From NCBI GenBank assembly GCA_001599595.1, contig BCHH01000001.1:1143935-1207934 (forward strand): a stretch of DNA of 64,000 bases. The letters are read 5' to 3'. The notes under the pieces were generated by a model. The model did not search any database. It was not told where the DNA came from and saw nothing but the letters and a program-made list of their open reading frames with translations. This document shows positions 1 to 11,754 of the stretch, in pieces. Origin of the DNA: Beverwykella pulmonaria. Its lineage: Eukaryota; Ascomycota; Dothideomycetes; Pleosporales; Melanommataceae. The position numbers were made by a program, and so were the translations under genes. Numbering within the stretch: the stretch's first letter is position 1; each line of letters starts with the position of its first letter.

Positions 1-590
1 CAAAGTTTGAATTGTCGAGTATAGGTTGCTTTGTGGGGTATCAGAGCGTGGAATCGATTCGGAAGTTGGACTTGAAGGCTTTTAACCACGTTGGTGGACA
101 TTGTTGAGATACTCAAAATGCTTTTGATATAGCAAATCGCGATCCATGTTGTTGTGCACCACCCATTGAGGGGTAACCACTGAGGGGTAGCTTTGTAGAT
201 AAAGGGATCCATACCCCAATTCCCTACTAGGCTCGCCGATGGGACTATCATACTGAATTTGGCAAGCTTCTATCTGAAAACGTTCTGTATTACACATCCC
301 CACGCTCCCACGTCCAAAGAGTATCACAAGGGTGCATGGTACATGGTACATGGATACAGGTAGAGGATAGAGGCATCAACTATGCTTTACTACACCTGAT
401 TGTCATCTGCTAGCATTGCTTTTGCATTCCTTTTAGATCCTCTTGAAAGACGCCTGGTATTCTCCTCGGAGCACGGCGCGCGATTGATATCCTGCAAAGT
501 CTACCCAGTTTCTAAATCTCCCTACCACTGTAAATGCTGTCGCGACCGTCTAAGAACGCCATTCTATGCTACTAGGATCGCAATTGCGAT
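1..590. other. Region downstream of nar1, no gene seen
   Basis: This stretch lies beyond the 3' end of the minus-strand nar1 gene. Only short open frames without recognisable protein features occur. It probably contains the nar1 3' UTR and intergenic DNA. Confidence 0.5.
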
Positions 591-2503
591 TTACCATCCG
601 CCCCCAAGACTGCTGGCAAGCCCAGCTACCCGCTCAACGTCACTCTGTTTCTTCTTTCCCACATCGCTTTCGACCTTGCGGTACGATGTGTAGAGTAGCT
701 TTTGTGTCTCTACGCCTGTCATCTCTGACCAGTGGGACAGCATGTCCCGGACATACTGCCTCGATATACCGTTGACGACGATATCTCCGGTGCCATTGAC
801 CCCATTCGTTGTAGTTCTATCCGCGTCTTTCATATCCTGGTCTCCGTCCCCATCCACGCTCTCTCCGTCTGATGCTGAAAAGTACGCCTCATCTACTCTC
901 GCTAGCCACTCTTTCTGCTCCTTCGGCCCTGGCCTTGACGAAACGACGTCCCCATTCACGGCCCGTACTCCCTCTGCAGCTCTCACTTGCTCCACCTCTA
1001 CAACCTTAACTTGTCCACCACCATTGGTGCATCCGCCCGGACATGCCATGACTTCCACATACGCATAATCCCTCACACTCTCTCCTGCCGCTACACCATT
1101 GGCCACAGGCCGCCGGCTCACACCCCCCTTCGCGCCAGGCATTCTGCTAATTTTCACGGGCTTCAGACGTCGCACGAGATTCTGAATATTGCGGAATCCG
1201 TAGAATCGTGCCATCTTTATGATTGTCTCGGAGCCCCGCATGAGCGAGTACTCTACCACGTCAGCATTTCTCCCCCTGGACACGGATATTGAGGACCCTG
1301 GATGTTGCGCCTGGTATGTTTGTAAGATGCGGTATAAATAGCCTCCCGACGAGCCTGCCACGGGGTCTTGGTTCTTCCGGCGTGTTGGTGGAAAGAGGAA
1401 AGCGTCGAGCTTCGGGTCGGGGAAAGGCGTTCGCTGCGAGGACGAGAGCGGCGTTCGCGGGAGGGAGGAGAAGGAGATGTTGCGGGCGGTAGCGAGGTGA
1501 AGCAGTTCGCGTCCTGTAATCACGCAGTCGACATCCCGAACAGGGTCTTGCGAGGAATCGTGTTGAGGAAGCCAGGCCGTGGAAGTGAGCTCACTGCGAC
1601 TCGCTTCGAGCTTCTTGTCGAAGCACGGCATGATGGCCACGTGCCATATCTGCGAGGGCGAGATGTGATAGCGGTTGCTGAGGACGGACTTTATGAGGGT
1701 TCCGGCCAAGGCTTGTGGAGACTTCAACCGCGAGAGGTGAGGAAGGACGTAAGGATGTGTCTTTTCGGCGTAGCATATCCAGCCTGGACATGCGGATGTG
1801 AGGATGGGTTGCTTCGGCATGGTATCCATTGCGCCTTCGGACCCAGGTGGAGATGTGATTCCTGAGGCGTCGGGAGAGAGCGCTGTGGCGACTTCTTCTG
1901 CTGCTGCTACAAGGCAAGCTTCGCGGACTACATTTGTGTCGATGACCCAGGTGAAGTCGCTGCCATGGGTGCCGCCCGTTTTGAGGCCCGTAGGGCCGCT
2001 GAGGAGATGGGCGATCATGTTCCCAGCCTCTGCTTCCGACACAGAGAAGACGGCAGCCAGACTTGCCCGTGTCTGTGGGGACACGCTTGCCACAAACAGC
2101 TTCCCTTTCCCTTTATAATACCCATTTGTGCCATTGGCACCACCGTTGACCGTGTAGGGCAGCTGTAGAGGCGGGTGCGAGTCGAGGGTGGAGAGAACTT
2201 CGCTGTGCGACTGCAACGAGACGAGTACGGCTTCTGCTGATGTGACGCATCCTGAGCATGCGAGGCAGTCCGTGAGCGATATCTGGGCGGGAGGAGGCGG
2301 TTGGGATGCAGCGACTTTGTCTTCGGTTGTCACTTCGTATGCATTCTTAGATGCTGTCAGTTTGCGCCAATGGCGGAGCGGGGCGGTAGCTGTACATGAC
2401 TCTCTTCAGGCTCCTGTACTGGAAGCGTCTCTATTGGCTTTATGCAGGCGACGCCGGGCGAGATGAAGTCGTTCAGATCATCGGCGGAGAGAATGGCGCT
2501 CAT
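591..2503 (-). CDS. nar1: Nar1, cytosolic Fe-S cluster assembly factor
   Basis: Iron-only-hydrogenase-like protein of the cytosolic iron-sulfur assembly (CIA) pathway, which passes 4Fe-4S clusters from the scaffold to the targeting complex. Two exons are inferred, 2503-2396 and 2345-591, with a 49-nt intron, giving 620 residues. The ATG at 2503 gives the family's conserved start [20 protein letters not shown]; without exon 1 the frame would have to begin at a GTG. N-terminal cluster ligands are Cys20, Cys63, Cys66 and Cys69 (motif CLACSGC). H-cluster-type motifs follow: [20 protein letters not shown] and ACPGGC. Residues after about 470 are a less conserved spacer. The protein ends in a tryptophan (GGGW). 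Length and motif order fit fungal Nar1, so the call is firm. Confidence 0.96.
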
Positions 2504-2981
2504 GGTGAGCAGCCTTCACAGTGTGTGGCGGTCAGGCGGGGAGAAGTTCGGACTGCCAGCAGGAGAAAATTGGACAAGCCCTAGTCCAAGGCGGATGGCG
2601 AACAATCGAAGTAGAATGCGAAAAAGTGCACTTCAAGTACGGTCCGCAAAAAGAAGGCATATCTCCAGCGATTTACCTTTCTCCTAGCGACGCATTGCAT
2701 TTCTCAGCAGAAAAGACTCACAATTCCGCGGGGCGTTCTGAGCTCGGCCCTCACGTGCCCCACCTTTCCCCGGCTCAAGTCTTGGCCGCATCGACCCCAT
2801 CCATGCACCATCCTAATAAATATATTGCACGCAGCATATTGCGGCTCATTTAGCCTGGCCATCAGAACAGCATGGCCTCATTCGAAACTTTACTCGTCAC
2901 TCGCCGTAGCTCACCGGGTCTCGTTGCCCAGATAATGTGCTGTTTCCCGCGACTTTTGAGGTCGCGTCTTTCTCTCGATCC
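2504..2981. promoter_or_regulatory. Divergent intergenic region nar1 / GT25 gene
   Basis: About 480 bp separate the start codons of nar1 (-) and the GT25 gene (+), so both promoters must lie here. An AT-rich element (taataaatatattg) is at about 2813-2826. No specific operator was recognised. Confidence 0.45.
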
Positions 2982-4598
2982 ATGCGACGAATATCCATCG
3001 ATACCCTTGGGATGACATCCCCGAGGAGCACCAGCTTCAAAGCCGCAAAGAGGAGACGAGGCCCGTGGTGTCTTTCCAGACCGAGGCTTGTTACAACGTG
3101 CTGCTTGTTTGCGATTCTGTACCTGTACCTGCACTACGGGAGCACGCCGACGTTGATCCCAAAGGACTCGTTCGAGCTGTTGAAAGACGACTCGTTGGCG
3201 GACATACTCAATACAACGCTTGGGGTATGTTTGGACTGATTTCTCACGGATTTAGTCTTCTAGGTCCTTCATCTTTATCTTCCAGAGCTTTCTTCTTCGC
3301 ACACTCAAGCTCGCATAACATAGATTCCCCAGCCTCCTGCCTCTGTGAAATTGATATGATTAAGGCTGACTTTCCCACAGTTCCAGAAAGTCTTGGTTCT
3401 GAATCTACCCTTTCGGACCGACCGCCGCGATGCCATGACGCTCGCAGCAGCTACGAGCAACATCAAGCTTGAATTCGTCGATGGCATAACAGGAGAAAGC
3501 ATTCGAAATAGTGCCTATCCGCCACCAGAGGAGAATATCAAGCTTTCTCCTGGAATAAGAGGAAGCTGGAGGACTCACATGAACGCTCTCCAGAGGTAAA
3601 CAAGAAGCTCTTATCGTCCTGTATCACAGTAGCTCACCTCGACCAGAGTCGTAAACGAGAACCTCACCACCGCTCTGATCTTCGAAGACGACGTGGACTG
3701 GGACGTCCGCCTGCGCCCGAACCTCCAACGCTTCGCCCTCGCCTCACGCTTCCTCTCCGAAAACCACGACGTACTCACCTCCCCACAGTACCCTCTCGAG
3801 ACCCGCCCCAACCCCGAGACGCCAGGAACCACTTTCCACATCCTCTCCGACAACGGCATCACCGAGAAACTCCCCTCCCTTCCTCTGTCCTCGGTCTACA
3901 AGAAGCCCCTCCGCTACCCCCGCCAACAACCAAACACTCTCACAAGCCCCTACGGCGACCCCAGCCAATGGGATATTCTCTGGATTGGGCACTGCGGTGC
4001 GGGCTTCCCACGGTACTCCTCCGAGCACCCAAAGACGTCTGTCACCACCGCGAATGTCCTCATCACGCATCCCAACGACCAATCCGTCCCGTCGCAGAAA
4101 TGGCTGAAAGCGCACCCCTTCCAAGACGAACTCGATCCCCTCGGAAACGCCTACCCGCCACATACCCGCATCTACCACCGCGCGAGCGGCGGCGAGCTCT
4201 GCACCGTCGGCTACGCAGTCAGCCAGCGGGGCGCGCGCCGTCTATTGCACCAATTCGGCATCAAAGCTTGGAACGGCATCTTTGACTCGGAACTCGGGCG
4301 GTGGTGTGCAGGCGAGGATCCGCAAACGGATGCCGAATCCAACATCTCTAAATCCAGCAAGCAAAATCCGCTTATGGGGAAGAAGGGCAAGGGAGGAACA
4401 GAAAGAGTGTGTCTGACGTCTCAGCCGCCGATATTCGCGCACCATCATCCAATGGATGGCGAGAGCGATATTGGAGGGTTGGGGGGCGGGTATGCGAACA
4501 AATACGAGACCAAGTATCTGCGGTATAGTGTCAGGATGAATCTGGAGAGGATTGTGCAGGGGGTCAAGGATTTGGTAGACCAGTGGCCGGACGAGTGA
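2982..4598 (+). CDS. Glycosyltransferase family 25 protein, type II membrane
   Basis: Likely Golgi or ER lumenal glycosyltransferase of family GT25 (procollagen galactosyltransferase / LPS glycosyltransferase fold). Three exons, 2982-3224, 3381-3595 and 3647-4598, give 469 residues. A basic cytosolic tail is followed by one membrane anchor (about residues 36-51), typical of type II Golgi enzymes. Family motifs are the start of the catalytic domain (FQKVLVLNLPFRTDRRDAM), the acidic metal-binding motif FEDDVDWD (about 165-171) and the late motif CTVGYAVSQRGARRLL. The ATG at 2982 is chosen because the same frame further upstream offers only a GTG. The acceptor sugar and protein are unknown. It shares an upstream region with nar1. 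Confidence 0.88.
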
Positions 4599-5660
4599 GT
4601 GGAACAGGAGGGAAGGAAGCCGGTGCACATACCATGGCGTTTTGGGAGGAATTTACTGGGCTTAGAGTGGGAATTGATAACGGTGTTGAACTTGCTGTAT
4701 GTTATTATTATAAACAAAAAACCAGAGAAGCGGTTACATGAAGAAAATAATCAACCATATTTTTACATGTTCTGTAGAGTCAAGCCACAGTTACCTCCCG
4801 CTCCTGAATAAACTACGTGCCAGTGTTCCTCAGTAACATTCTACCGACTGACTTCCAGCACTCGAACTGAAACATGCCAAGACGAAGTCCCACTCGCTAA
4901 CACACATGGTAAACCCACACAGACCCTGCCTCAGGCCGAAATTTCACAATCCTTCCGTGCAGCCTCTCGTTAACGTAGCTTTTAAATATCAACTATTATT
5001 GACACAGTATATATACTCTCTAATATTCCATTTTTGCCACCTGTAACGGGTCTCCATCAGAAGGTATCTCGTCATCCACATTATCGTTTCCATTATTTCA
5101 AACTTTAGCCGAGAGCCCAGTTCGAGTCCGGTGGTGTCCGATAACCCACTCTTTCGGGTAACCAAAGATGCTGGGCGGACCTAAGCAATGAATACTACCT
5201 TTGTCGAGGGAAGCAATTCTGCAGACGCGTATTCACCATTGGACGGCGGCGCTGGAATACTCTTGCTACGGTTGGGGGCGGTGGTGTGGGCTGGGGTATC
5301 AACTGATATTTTTGCTACTGACTAACCAACTACTTACCACTGACAACTGGATAATTAATTGATGGGGCGTATTGGCATTTGATTTTTGCGCTTCCCGCTT
5401 ACATATAATGTTCATTATGCACACAACTACAATACAACAAATAAACAGACAGCATGCATGTTATATGTTCATACAGCTCAACCGAATCTATTATACAGTC
5501 CATGGCCCCGGGTATTCTTCTCGTAAGTATGCAATGGGTCTGCATGCATATATCCTTTGCCTATACTTCCAATCCACAAGCACTCCACCGCCGCCGTCTA
5601 TCATCATGACATCAGAACTCCCAAAGCCGTAACGTATGTATGCACAACGCCAACAAAGTT
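4599..5660. other. Convergent intergenic region, AT-rich, no gene seen
   Basis: About 1.06 kb between the 3' ends of the GT25 gene (+) and ppg1 (-). It is rich in short A/T runs and has only short frames. A TTCGAGT string near 5120 recalls a tRNA T-loop, but no cloverleaf can be built around it. Confidence 0.5.
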
Positions 5661-7186
5661 TCACAGGAAGTATTCACCACGAGTCCCCCTTCCTGCGGGT
5701 ACGGCTCGTCGATGGTCTGGTACAGCGCTGAAAATCTGGAAACTGGGTTTGAGATCTTCTTCCAAGTTCATGATAGAGGCTACGTTGCCGCAGCGGTAAC
5801 AATAGTTGGGAGCAGACCAGACAGTAACAACGTCTTTATCTTTGAAGTGGTACTGCAAGATGTCAGCGCACGAATACAAATGGTCGTCAGGGCGGAAAAT
5901 ACCTTGTAGCCTTCGTTGACTAATTGATGGGCCCGAGCGATGAGGTGCAAACCGTTGACGTGATTGAACTATCATAGGATTAGAGGCGGTAACAAAAGAG
6001 GATAAAAGTATCACACAAACCTCCGATGATACTTTGTCGCCGAAGAGCCAGCCAGCACCTCGCGGGGATACAGCCCATGTATCGACATCTTCTGGGTCGC
6101 TCCACACCAAGTCACAAAACGCTCCCTCATGAGGAATCTCCTGAGCTCTTGCCACGACGCGAATCTGGTCCAACGTCCTGATCTCAGGACTCAGTCCGCC
6201 GTGCACGCAGAGCACCTTGCCATCTACAATCGCTGCGAGAGCGAGGAAGTCAAAGACCTGACAACAAGCTTTCCATACCGATGCGTTGCCATATTTGGTC
6301 TGACACTCTTCATAGAATCCGTACACTTGGGTAATCTGTCGCGACTCGTGATTGCCGCGTACAAGTGTCACTTTGTCTGGGAATCTGAAGCCTGTTAGCT
6401 TAGAGTTGCAGGCTAATGAACCGATCCACCCACTTAGCCTTTAGACACATAAGCAGCGTGAATGTCTCCAAGCTGAAGTAGCCGCGATCCACGAAATCTC
6501 CAAGGAAGATGTAGTTCTGCTGCCCATTGCCCGCGGGAATGTTTCGCCTGGACCCCCCATCGTCGTCTCCATCGGATGTTCGTCTCCCGATTATGCTTCG
6601 GCTTCGTCCACGCTCCTCTTCCTCTTCCTCATCCTCCTCTTCGCCTTCATTGGGGCTGGCAGGTCCTGTGTAGTTGGCATCGCGCTGGAATCTTCTCTTC
6701 ATCTTCCGCTTCGCCTTTGGGTCTGTGATGGTCGTGGGTGGCTCAATGTCTGCCGCTGATATCGTGGGTGGCATGATTTTCGGGGCCTCTGGAGCCGTGG
6801 GGGTGTCATTGGGCATTCCGCCAGCAACCCGGAAGAGCTCGAGGAGGTCGTAAAACTGGCCGTGTATGTCGCCACATACTGTGACGGGGGTCCGCACCGG
6901 CTGGATGTTCGACTCTATGGTTGCGGTATCAGAATAAGGTGTTCCACATTTGGGGTGGTTATTTTATGCGACGCCCCACGGAGGGGTCTCTCGCCTAGTC
7001 AACAGATTTCGAGGCGCGGGAATAATTACCTTCCATTAAGCATTCTTTCACAATCTCGCAAAGGCGCTTCATATCAGCCTCTGGCAGATATTTGCACTGT
7101 TTTGCCTGCTCCAACCACTCATCGGGACCTGCGCCTTTGGCCAGGCGTGCTGGCCCTGGCTGCGGGACATCGCTGTCTTTCCCCAT
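5661..7186 (-). CDS. ppg1: Ppg1-type PP2A-like Ser/Thr protein phosphatase catalytic subunit
   Basis: PPP-family metallophosphatase of the Ppg1 subgroup, linked in yeast to glycogen metabolism and far-complex-type signalling. Five exons (7186-7030, 6914-6434, 6384-6021, 5968-5903, 5852-5661) give 419 residues. The three metal-binding motifs are present: GDIHG (about 67-71), GDFVDRG (about 191-197) and RGNHESRQ. C-terminal family motifs [11 protein letters not shown] and the terminal YFL match the PP2A-type tail whose leucine is methylated. Between GDIHG and GDFVDRG there is an insertion of roughly 95 residues, highly acidic then Arg/Ser-rich, absent from canonical PP2A. All four introns have good splice sites and keep the frame. 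Confidence 0.94.
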
Positions 7187-7822
7187 AGTTCAAGTGCCGA
7201 TCTCAAAGTCAAGACCAGCCAATTTGCTTCACAAAGAACCTGGTAACCGTTCGGGGAGGGAGTAATGGTGGTATCAAAGGTATCGGTCGTGTGACAGTGT
7301 GATTATCAAGCGGGACGTAGCGAATCTCTGCGGTATCATGGGTTGCGCGCGCAGCGAGGGAGTGGGAGAATCGACAATGAGTTGTAGAATAAAAAGTATA
7401 GCAGCGGCAGGCTCTAGCATGCACGGTGAGGTGGAGGCAGGGTGGCCAGCGTTCTGAGGTTGCGGTTACGGTGGCAGCTGCAAGGCCTCGGCGCTTGCCC
7501 GACCGAGTTCTGCCAGCCATCACCGCTTCCGATGTCATTCCTGTTTGCGCCGCAATACTTGGAGAGTGCAGTTTGTCCTTACCTCGCCCTTCGCTACACG
7601 CTGCATGCGCCCGCCTCGCAGTCACCAGGATCGGATTGAAGCGGCTGTGATTGTGCGGGAAACAGCTATAGACCGTGCCCTGCCTCCCATACCCGCAGCT
7701 TCCAATTCCCGTTCCCCCTCCGCGAACACCCAATTCCACCCACTCCATCCTCAACTTCGAGAGCTCCCCGCGCCACGCGTCCTTGTTGAACTCCTTGGCC
7801 GCACCAACAGACTGCCGCATCA
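7187..7822. promoter_or_regulatory. Divergent region between ppg1 and upf3
   Basis: About 640 bp separate the ppg1 (-) and upf3 (+) start codons. The minus strand is open for 203 codons from an ATG at 7820 to a stop at 7209. This may be a small unrecognised gene or chance, and is discussed as a finding. Promoters of both flanking genes must lie here. Confidence 0.4.
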
Positions 7823-9767
7823 ATGGCGCCCCCGACCGGCGTCAACGGCGTCCTGCCCGTCACGGTGCTGCAGAAGAATTCCCCCGCATCTGCACCCCGC
7901 GGTCCCAAGGCGTCGCAACCACGTCTGAAGCTCGTCTGTCGACGGCTACCACCCGGACTGACCAAGACCGAGTTTGAGAGTATTCTTGGAGAGGAGTGGA
8001 AGGCTGGCGCCGGCAAGATTGACTGGTTGGTCTATAAGAAGGGCAAAATCTCGAAAGAGTTTGTAACCCATCCCTTCACATTCCGTCACAGCCACCCCTC
8101 TAACTTCACATAGCCTGGCGAAGCCGTCGAAACCCTCCAGGGCCTACATTCACGTCATATCGCAGACGCATGTTGCCCCGCTTGGCGACCGCGTCCGCGA
8201 GTCTACTTTCCACGATGCCGCCAAATCCTTCCAGGATAGCGTCCTTATAGGCCCTCCCGCGCTCGAGTACGCCCCGTACCATCGTATGCCCGGAGGAAGA
8301 CGTAGGAATGACACTCGTCAAGGCACTATCGACCAGGATCAAGAATTCAAAGATTTCCTCGAGGCCCTAACGAACCCTATCACCAAACCACCTGCAGCAG
8401 AGGCCGATGGCCAAAAGGAGGAGAAAGCAAAGACGACACCATTGATCGAAGCTCTCCGGGAGAAGAAGGCTAACAAGGATAAGCCTCAGGCCAGGGCAGC
8501 TTCGAAGCACGGCCGCGGAGAGTCAAAGGAGGACGCAGCCGAGAAGAAAATTCTCAGCAAGTCTGGCAAGGAGGCCGGAGCCGCCGCAGGAGACAAGAAC
8601 AGGAGACCTAGCAAAGCAGAGAAAGCGGCCAGGGAGGCTGTCAAAATCCTCAACAAAGAAGCGTCATCCAAAGAGGCCCAACCAACCTCGACGCCCGCTG
8701 CCTCTTCTCCTGCTCCCGAACGCAAGCGCGGCAACGCTAGCATTGCGAAGTCTATGCTTCAACGCGATTTAGGAATAGGACCTGCTGTCAATCGTCGACG
8801 AGGCACGAAGCGAGAGATTACCCCTGCCGTCCAGGAACCTGGTGCGCGAACTGAGGAGACAACAACAACAACTGGAAAGCAGAAAGCCAAAGAGACGCCT
8901 GTTCCCCCGGCGGTCGCAGCGGCTTCGGAAAAGATCTCCGCTTCATCACCTAAAAAAGAACGTCCGTCCCGCGCTGAACGCCGTGCTTTCAAAGCTTCCT
9001 TGACTGAGAAAACGAACAACAAGAATGCGGGTGAGGACCCCAAGGCACAGACCAAGGCTGCCCCTACCCCAGCCCCGACAATTCTCAAAAAACCGCAATC
9101 AACCCACACTCCCGCACCCCCTCGGGGTCCAGCAGCGTCGCGTGCCCCCCCTACCGAGCCTGCCGCTGCAAGGGCCACTTCATCTCAACAAGCCACACCA
9201 GCGAGATCCGAAACCATCCCGCCATCCCGCCCATCTGCCCCCACGCCTTCTCGCCCCGCGGCTGCTTCCCCAGCTCCTGCCCCCACGGGTCGGCAGGCCT
9301 TCTTGAAACATGCCAATGCATCCCAGGGTATAACCGAGCCGCTTATCGAAGAAGCATTGAAGGTCTTCGGAGCAATCGAAAAGGTGGAGATCGACAAGCG
9401 CAAGGGTTTTGCCTATGTTGACTTCGTCGAACCGGAAGGCCTGGCGAAGGCTATTGCCGGGAGCCCTGTGAAGGTCGCTCAGGGTGCTGTGCAGGTTCTG
9501 GAGAGGAAGGAAAAGGTGGTTAGGGTTCGACCTCATCCTGGAACCCATCCAGGCCCTCATGCACCGCCAACTGGACCAGCACGTGGCCGTGGTGGATTCT
9601 CTGTTCGCGGTCGGGGACGTGGCGGAGGGCGAGGAGGCCATACGATTCCGAGCAGCACAGGCACAAGTGATGCAGCATCGCCAGCGATGAGCAATGCTGT
9701 ACCCGCTTCCACGTTCACCCCCGCATCTGCTCCGCCTGTTCTCGCTGCCGGTGGCGAAGCCACATGA
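7823..9767 (+). CDS. upf3: Upf3, nonsense-mediated mRNA decay factor
   Basis: Smg4/Upf3-domain protein that links exon-junction or ribosomal signals to Upf2/Upf1 in nonsense-mediated decay. Two exons are inferred, 7823-8058 and 8114-9767, giving 629 residues. The donor is GTTTGT at 8059; using the later GT would leave the conserved frame. The spliced product carries the Smg4/Upf3 domain (about 36-170): KLVCRRLPPGLTKTEF, then SRAYIHVISQTHV, GPPALEYAPYHRMP and TIDQDQEFKDFLEAL. A long Lys/Glu/Ala/Pro-rich linker follows. A second RRM-like fold lies at about 470-550 (core KGFAYVDFVEPEG), then an RGG-rich stretch. The RRM plus RGG tail suggests direct RNA binding, which is an inference. Confidence 0.93.
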
Positions 9768-10474
9768 AATGACTGTCCTTCATGGTTCCTTGAGAATGAA
9801 TTCTTCTCCAGAGGGTCCGCGCCGGGCCGTGAGTACCAGCCAATATTGAAAAAGCCCGTACGACTCCTACATCTCGACATGGAATATCACGGCATCCGTG
9901 AAAGGTGGTCGGCCTTTGAATAAAGTTTGCTGGCCTCGTCGTTGACTCTCCAGACACTCATTCCGACACAACTTTGTTCCGACCAGTATGCGCCTCCTCC
10001 ACATCATGCTCTCAACTTTAGGAGTCAGCATTCGGTCTAGCGTGTGCGTATGATGCAGCTCTATGGCTATTGTAATATAAATGCAAAAGGATTGCACACT
10101 TATCGCAAAGGAGCCTAGCTTGAAAGGATAGATAGCCTGAGATACTGAATGAGATTTGAGCACCCTGCTCAAATACAACGCTCAAACTATATTTTCGGGT
10201 ATGAATATGTAGTTGAGAGCCAATGTGGTTGACCATCTGTAATCGTGAAGTGCCTGCGACCAACTGAAAGACTACAGTTCGGAATTTCGGAACCTTAGAC
10301 TTCGCAACAAGGTTGTTTCTTATAGAAGGAAACTGCTTCAACGGATATGTATAAATGCTTTCTACGCGCCTCCCAATCCTAATGAGACTATGTCCAAGAT
10401 GCCATGCCGTCAACGCCGATGCCAAGTCTAGTGGGTTGTAGAACGATCCCTTGCACAAGCCTACGGTCATCCCT
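9768..10474. other. Convergent intergenic region upf3 / leu5
   Basis: About 700 bp between two 3' ends, holding UTRs. A minus-strand frame of 173 codons (10018-10539) overlaps the leu5 end, has no recognisable features and is not called. Confidence 0.5.
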
Positions 10475-11754
10475 CTATATCCCGAGATAATACTTTCCCC
10501 TTTCATACACGTAAAAGCTGGCTGCAGCCATTGGCACAACCTTCACATACCCAATTGTGAGTCCAACAAAGAAACCCCTCCACCCGCGTTCCGCATATAT
10601 CCTCCTCGTAATCTCCGTCATACTAAGACGATGTCCATCACCCACGACACCACCGACTTGCATTCGGCGCCTTATCACCTCTAGCGGGTACGACACCGTC
10701 TGCGAGACGAACCCCGCGAAGCCTCCCGTGCTGAGCTCGGCCCAGTACCGCAGTTGGGCTGGCTTATGCCTCGTTGTTGCGGTCTCTTCCACATGCGTGT
10801 CGGGTAAAGTGGTGTATTCCGACCACATGGGGTGCCGCATTATATCAGACATTGTGTCGTGGGCGAGGAAACTGGCACCTGCATATGGCACCATTCCCAG
10901 TAGCGTTGGCGTAAACCCGCGGAAGAAATTCGCGAGTCCGGAGCGCGGGGCCACGGTTTCAACGGCATGGACGGCTTTATCGGCGAGTGGGTTGGACACG
11001 TGGTGGTGCACGGGGGGGGGCACCTCGTTGTATATCTTCTTGCAGATGGAGCGGAGCGTCGAGCGGCTCGCCTGTCGTGTTTCGAATGCGAGGCGCACTC
11101 GGATTACTTCCAATGGGTACGTGAAGAAGACGGAGAACATGCCGGCGAGGGAGCCCGACACAAAGCGCCGGCCGGGCGTCTCGTGCGCTTTTTTCTTTAT
11201 GAATGTGTTGCGGATTTGCTCGTACGCGAGGAACTTTATGCCTGCGTAGGGGAAGATGCGGAGGAGTGTTGCCGAGTGTCCCTTGAAGAGCCCGCGGACG
11301 CCCGACGTGATGTAGATGTCCCGCATCGCAATGGGGACGCCGGTCCAAGAGCCCGCGTATTTTGCGAAGTTGGGGTTGCTGGTTTGAAAGAGGATTTTTA
11401 CGCGATCAAGGGGGCCGACTACTGTTTTGGCCTGTGTTATTTCATCAGTACTATTGAAGAAGGAGAGTAGAAGAAGGGAATTGAGAGGGTACGTACAGCG
11501 CATCCTGCCAGTCCTCCCGCCAGCCCGCTCTTCAGCAGATACTCCATGCTGCGCTTCTCCACCTTGGCTGGCTGGGTCCCCGTCTCTTTCATGTTGTCCT
11601 TCAGCAGCGCTGGTGCGTCATTATCCCGTACATGCAATGCAGGCCGACGGTTTGCGGCGAATGTTTGCGCCGGTGCTGTTGCGGTGGTCATGGTTCGCGA
11701 ATGTTCGTGTACATTTGAGGCATAGCCGCTGCTGCCCAGGATGCTCTCGCTCAT
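10475..11754 (-). CDS. leu5: Leu5-type mitochondrial carrier (coenzyme A transporter)
   Basis: Mitochondrial carrier family (SLC25) protein of the inner membrane, resembling yeast Leu5, which is needed for CoA accumulation in the matrix. Two exons, 11754-11497 and 11431-10475, give 404 residues. A Ser/Ala-rich N-terminal extension of about 70 residues precedes three carrier repeats. The signature motif occurs in each repeat: PLDRVK, PLEVIRVR and PLEVIRRR. Conserved stretches LFKGHSATLLRIFPYAGIKF and GFVSQTVSYPLEV fit the CoA-carrier subgroup. The intron splits the first repeat just before the signature proline motif. Substrate is inferred from family resemblance; another SLC25 substrate cannot be excluded. 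Confidence 0.9.

Noticed and set aside
5110..5150. tRNA-like T-loop string TTCGAGT
   Set aside because: The flanking bases do not pair as a T stem and no acceptor, D or anticodon arm can be placed.
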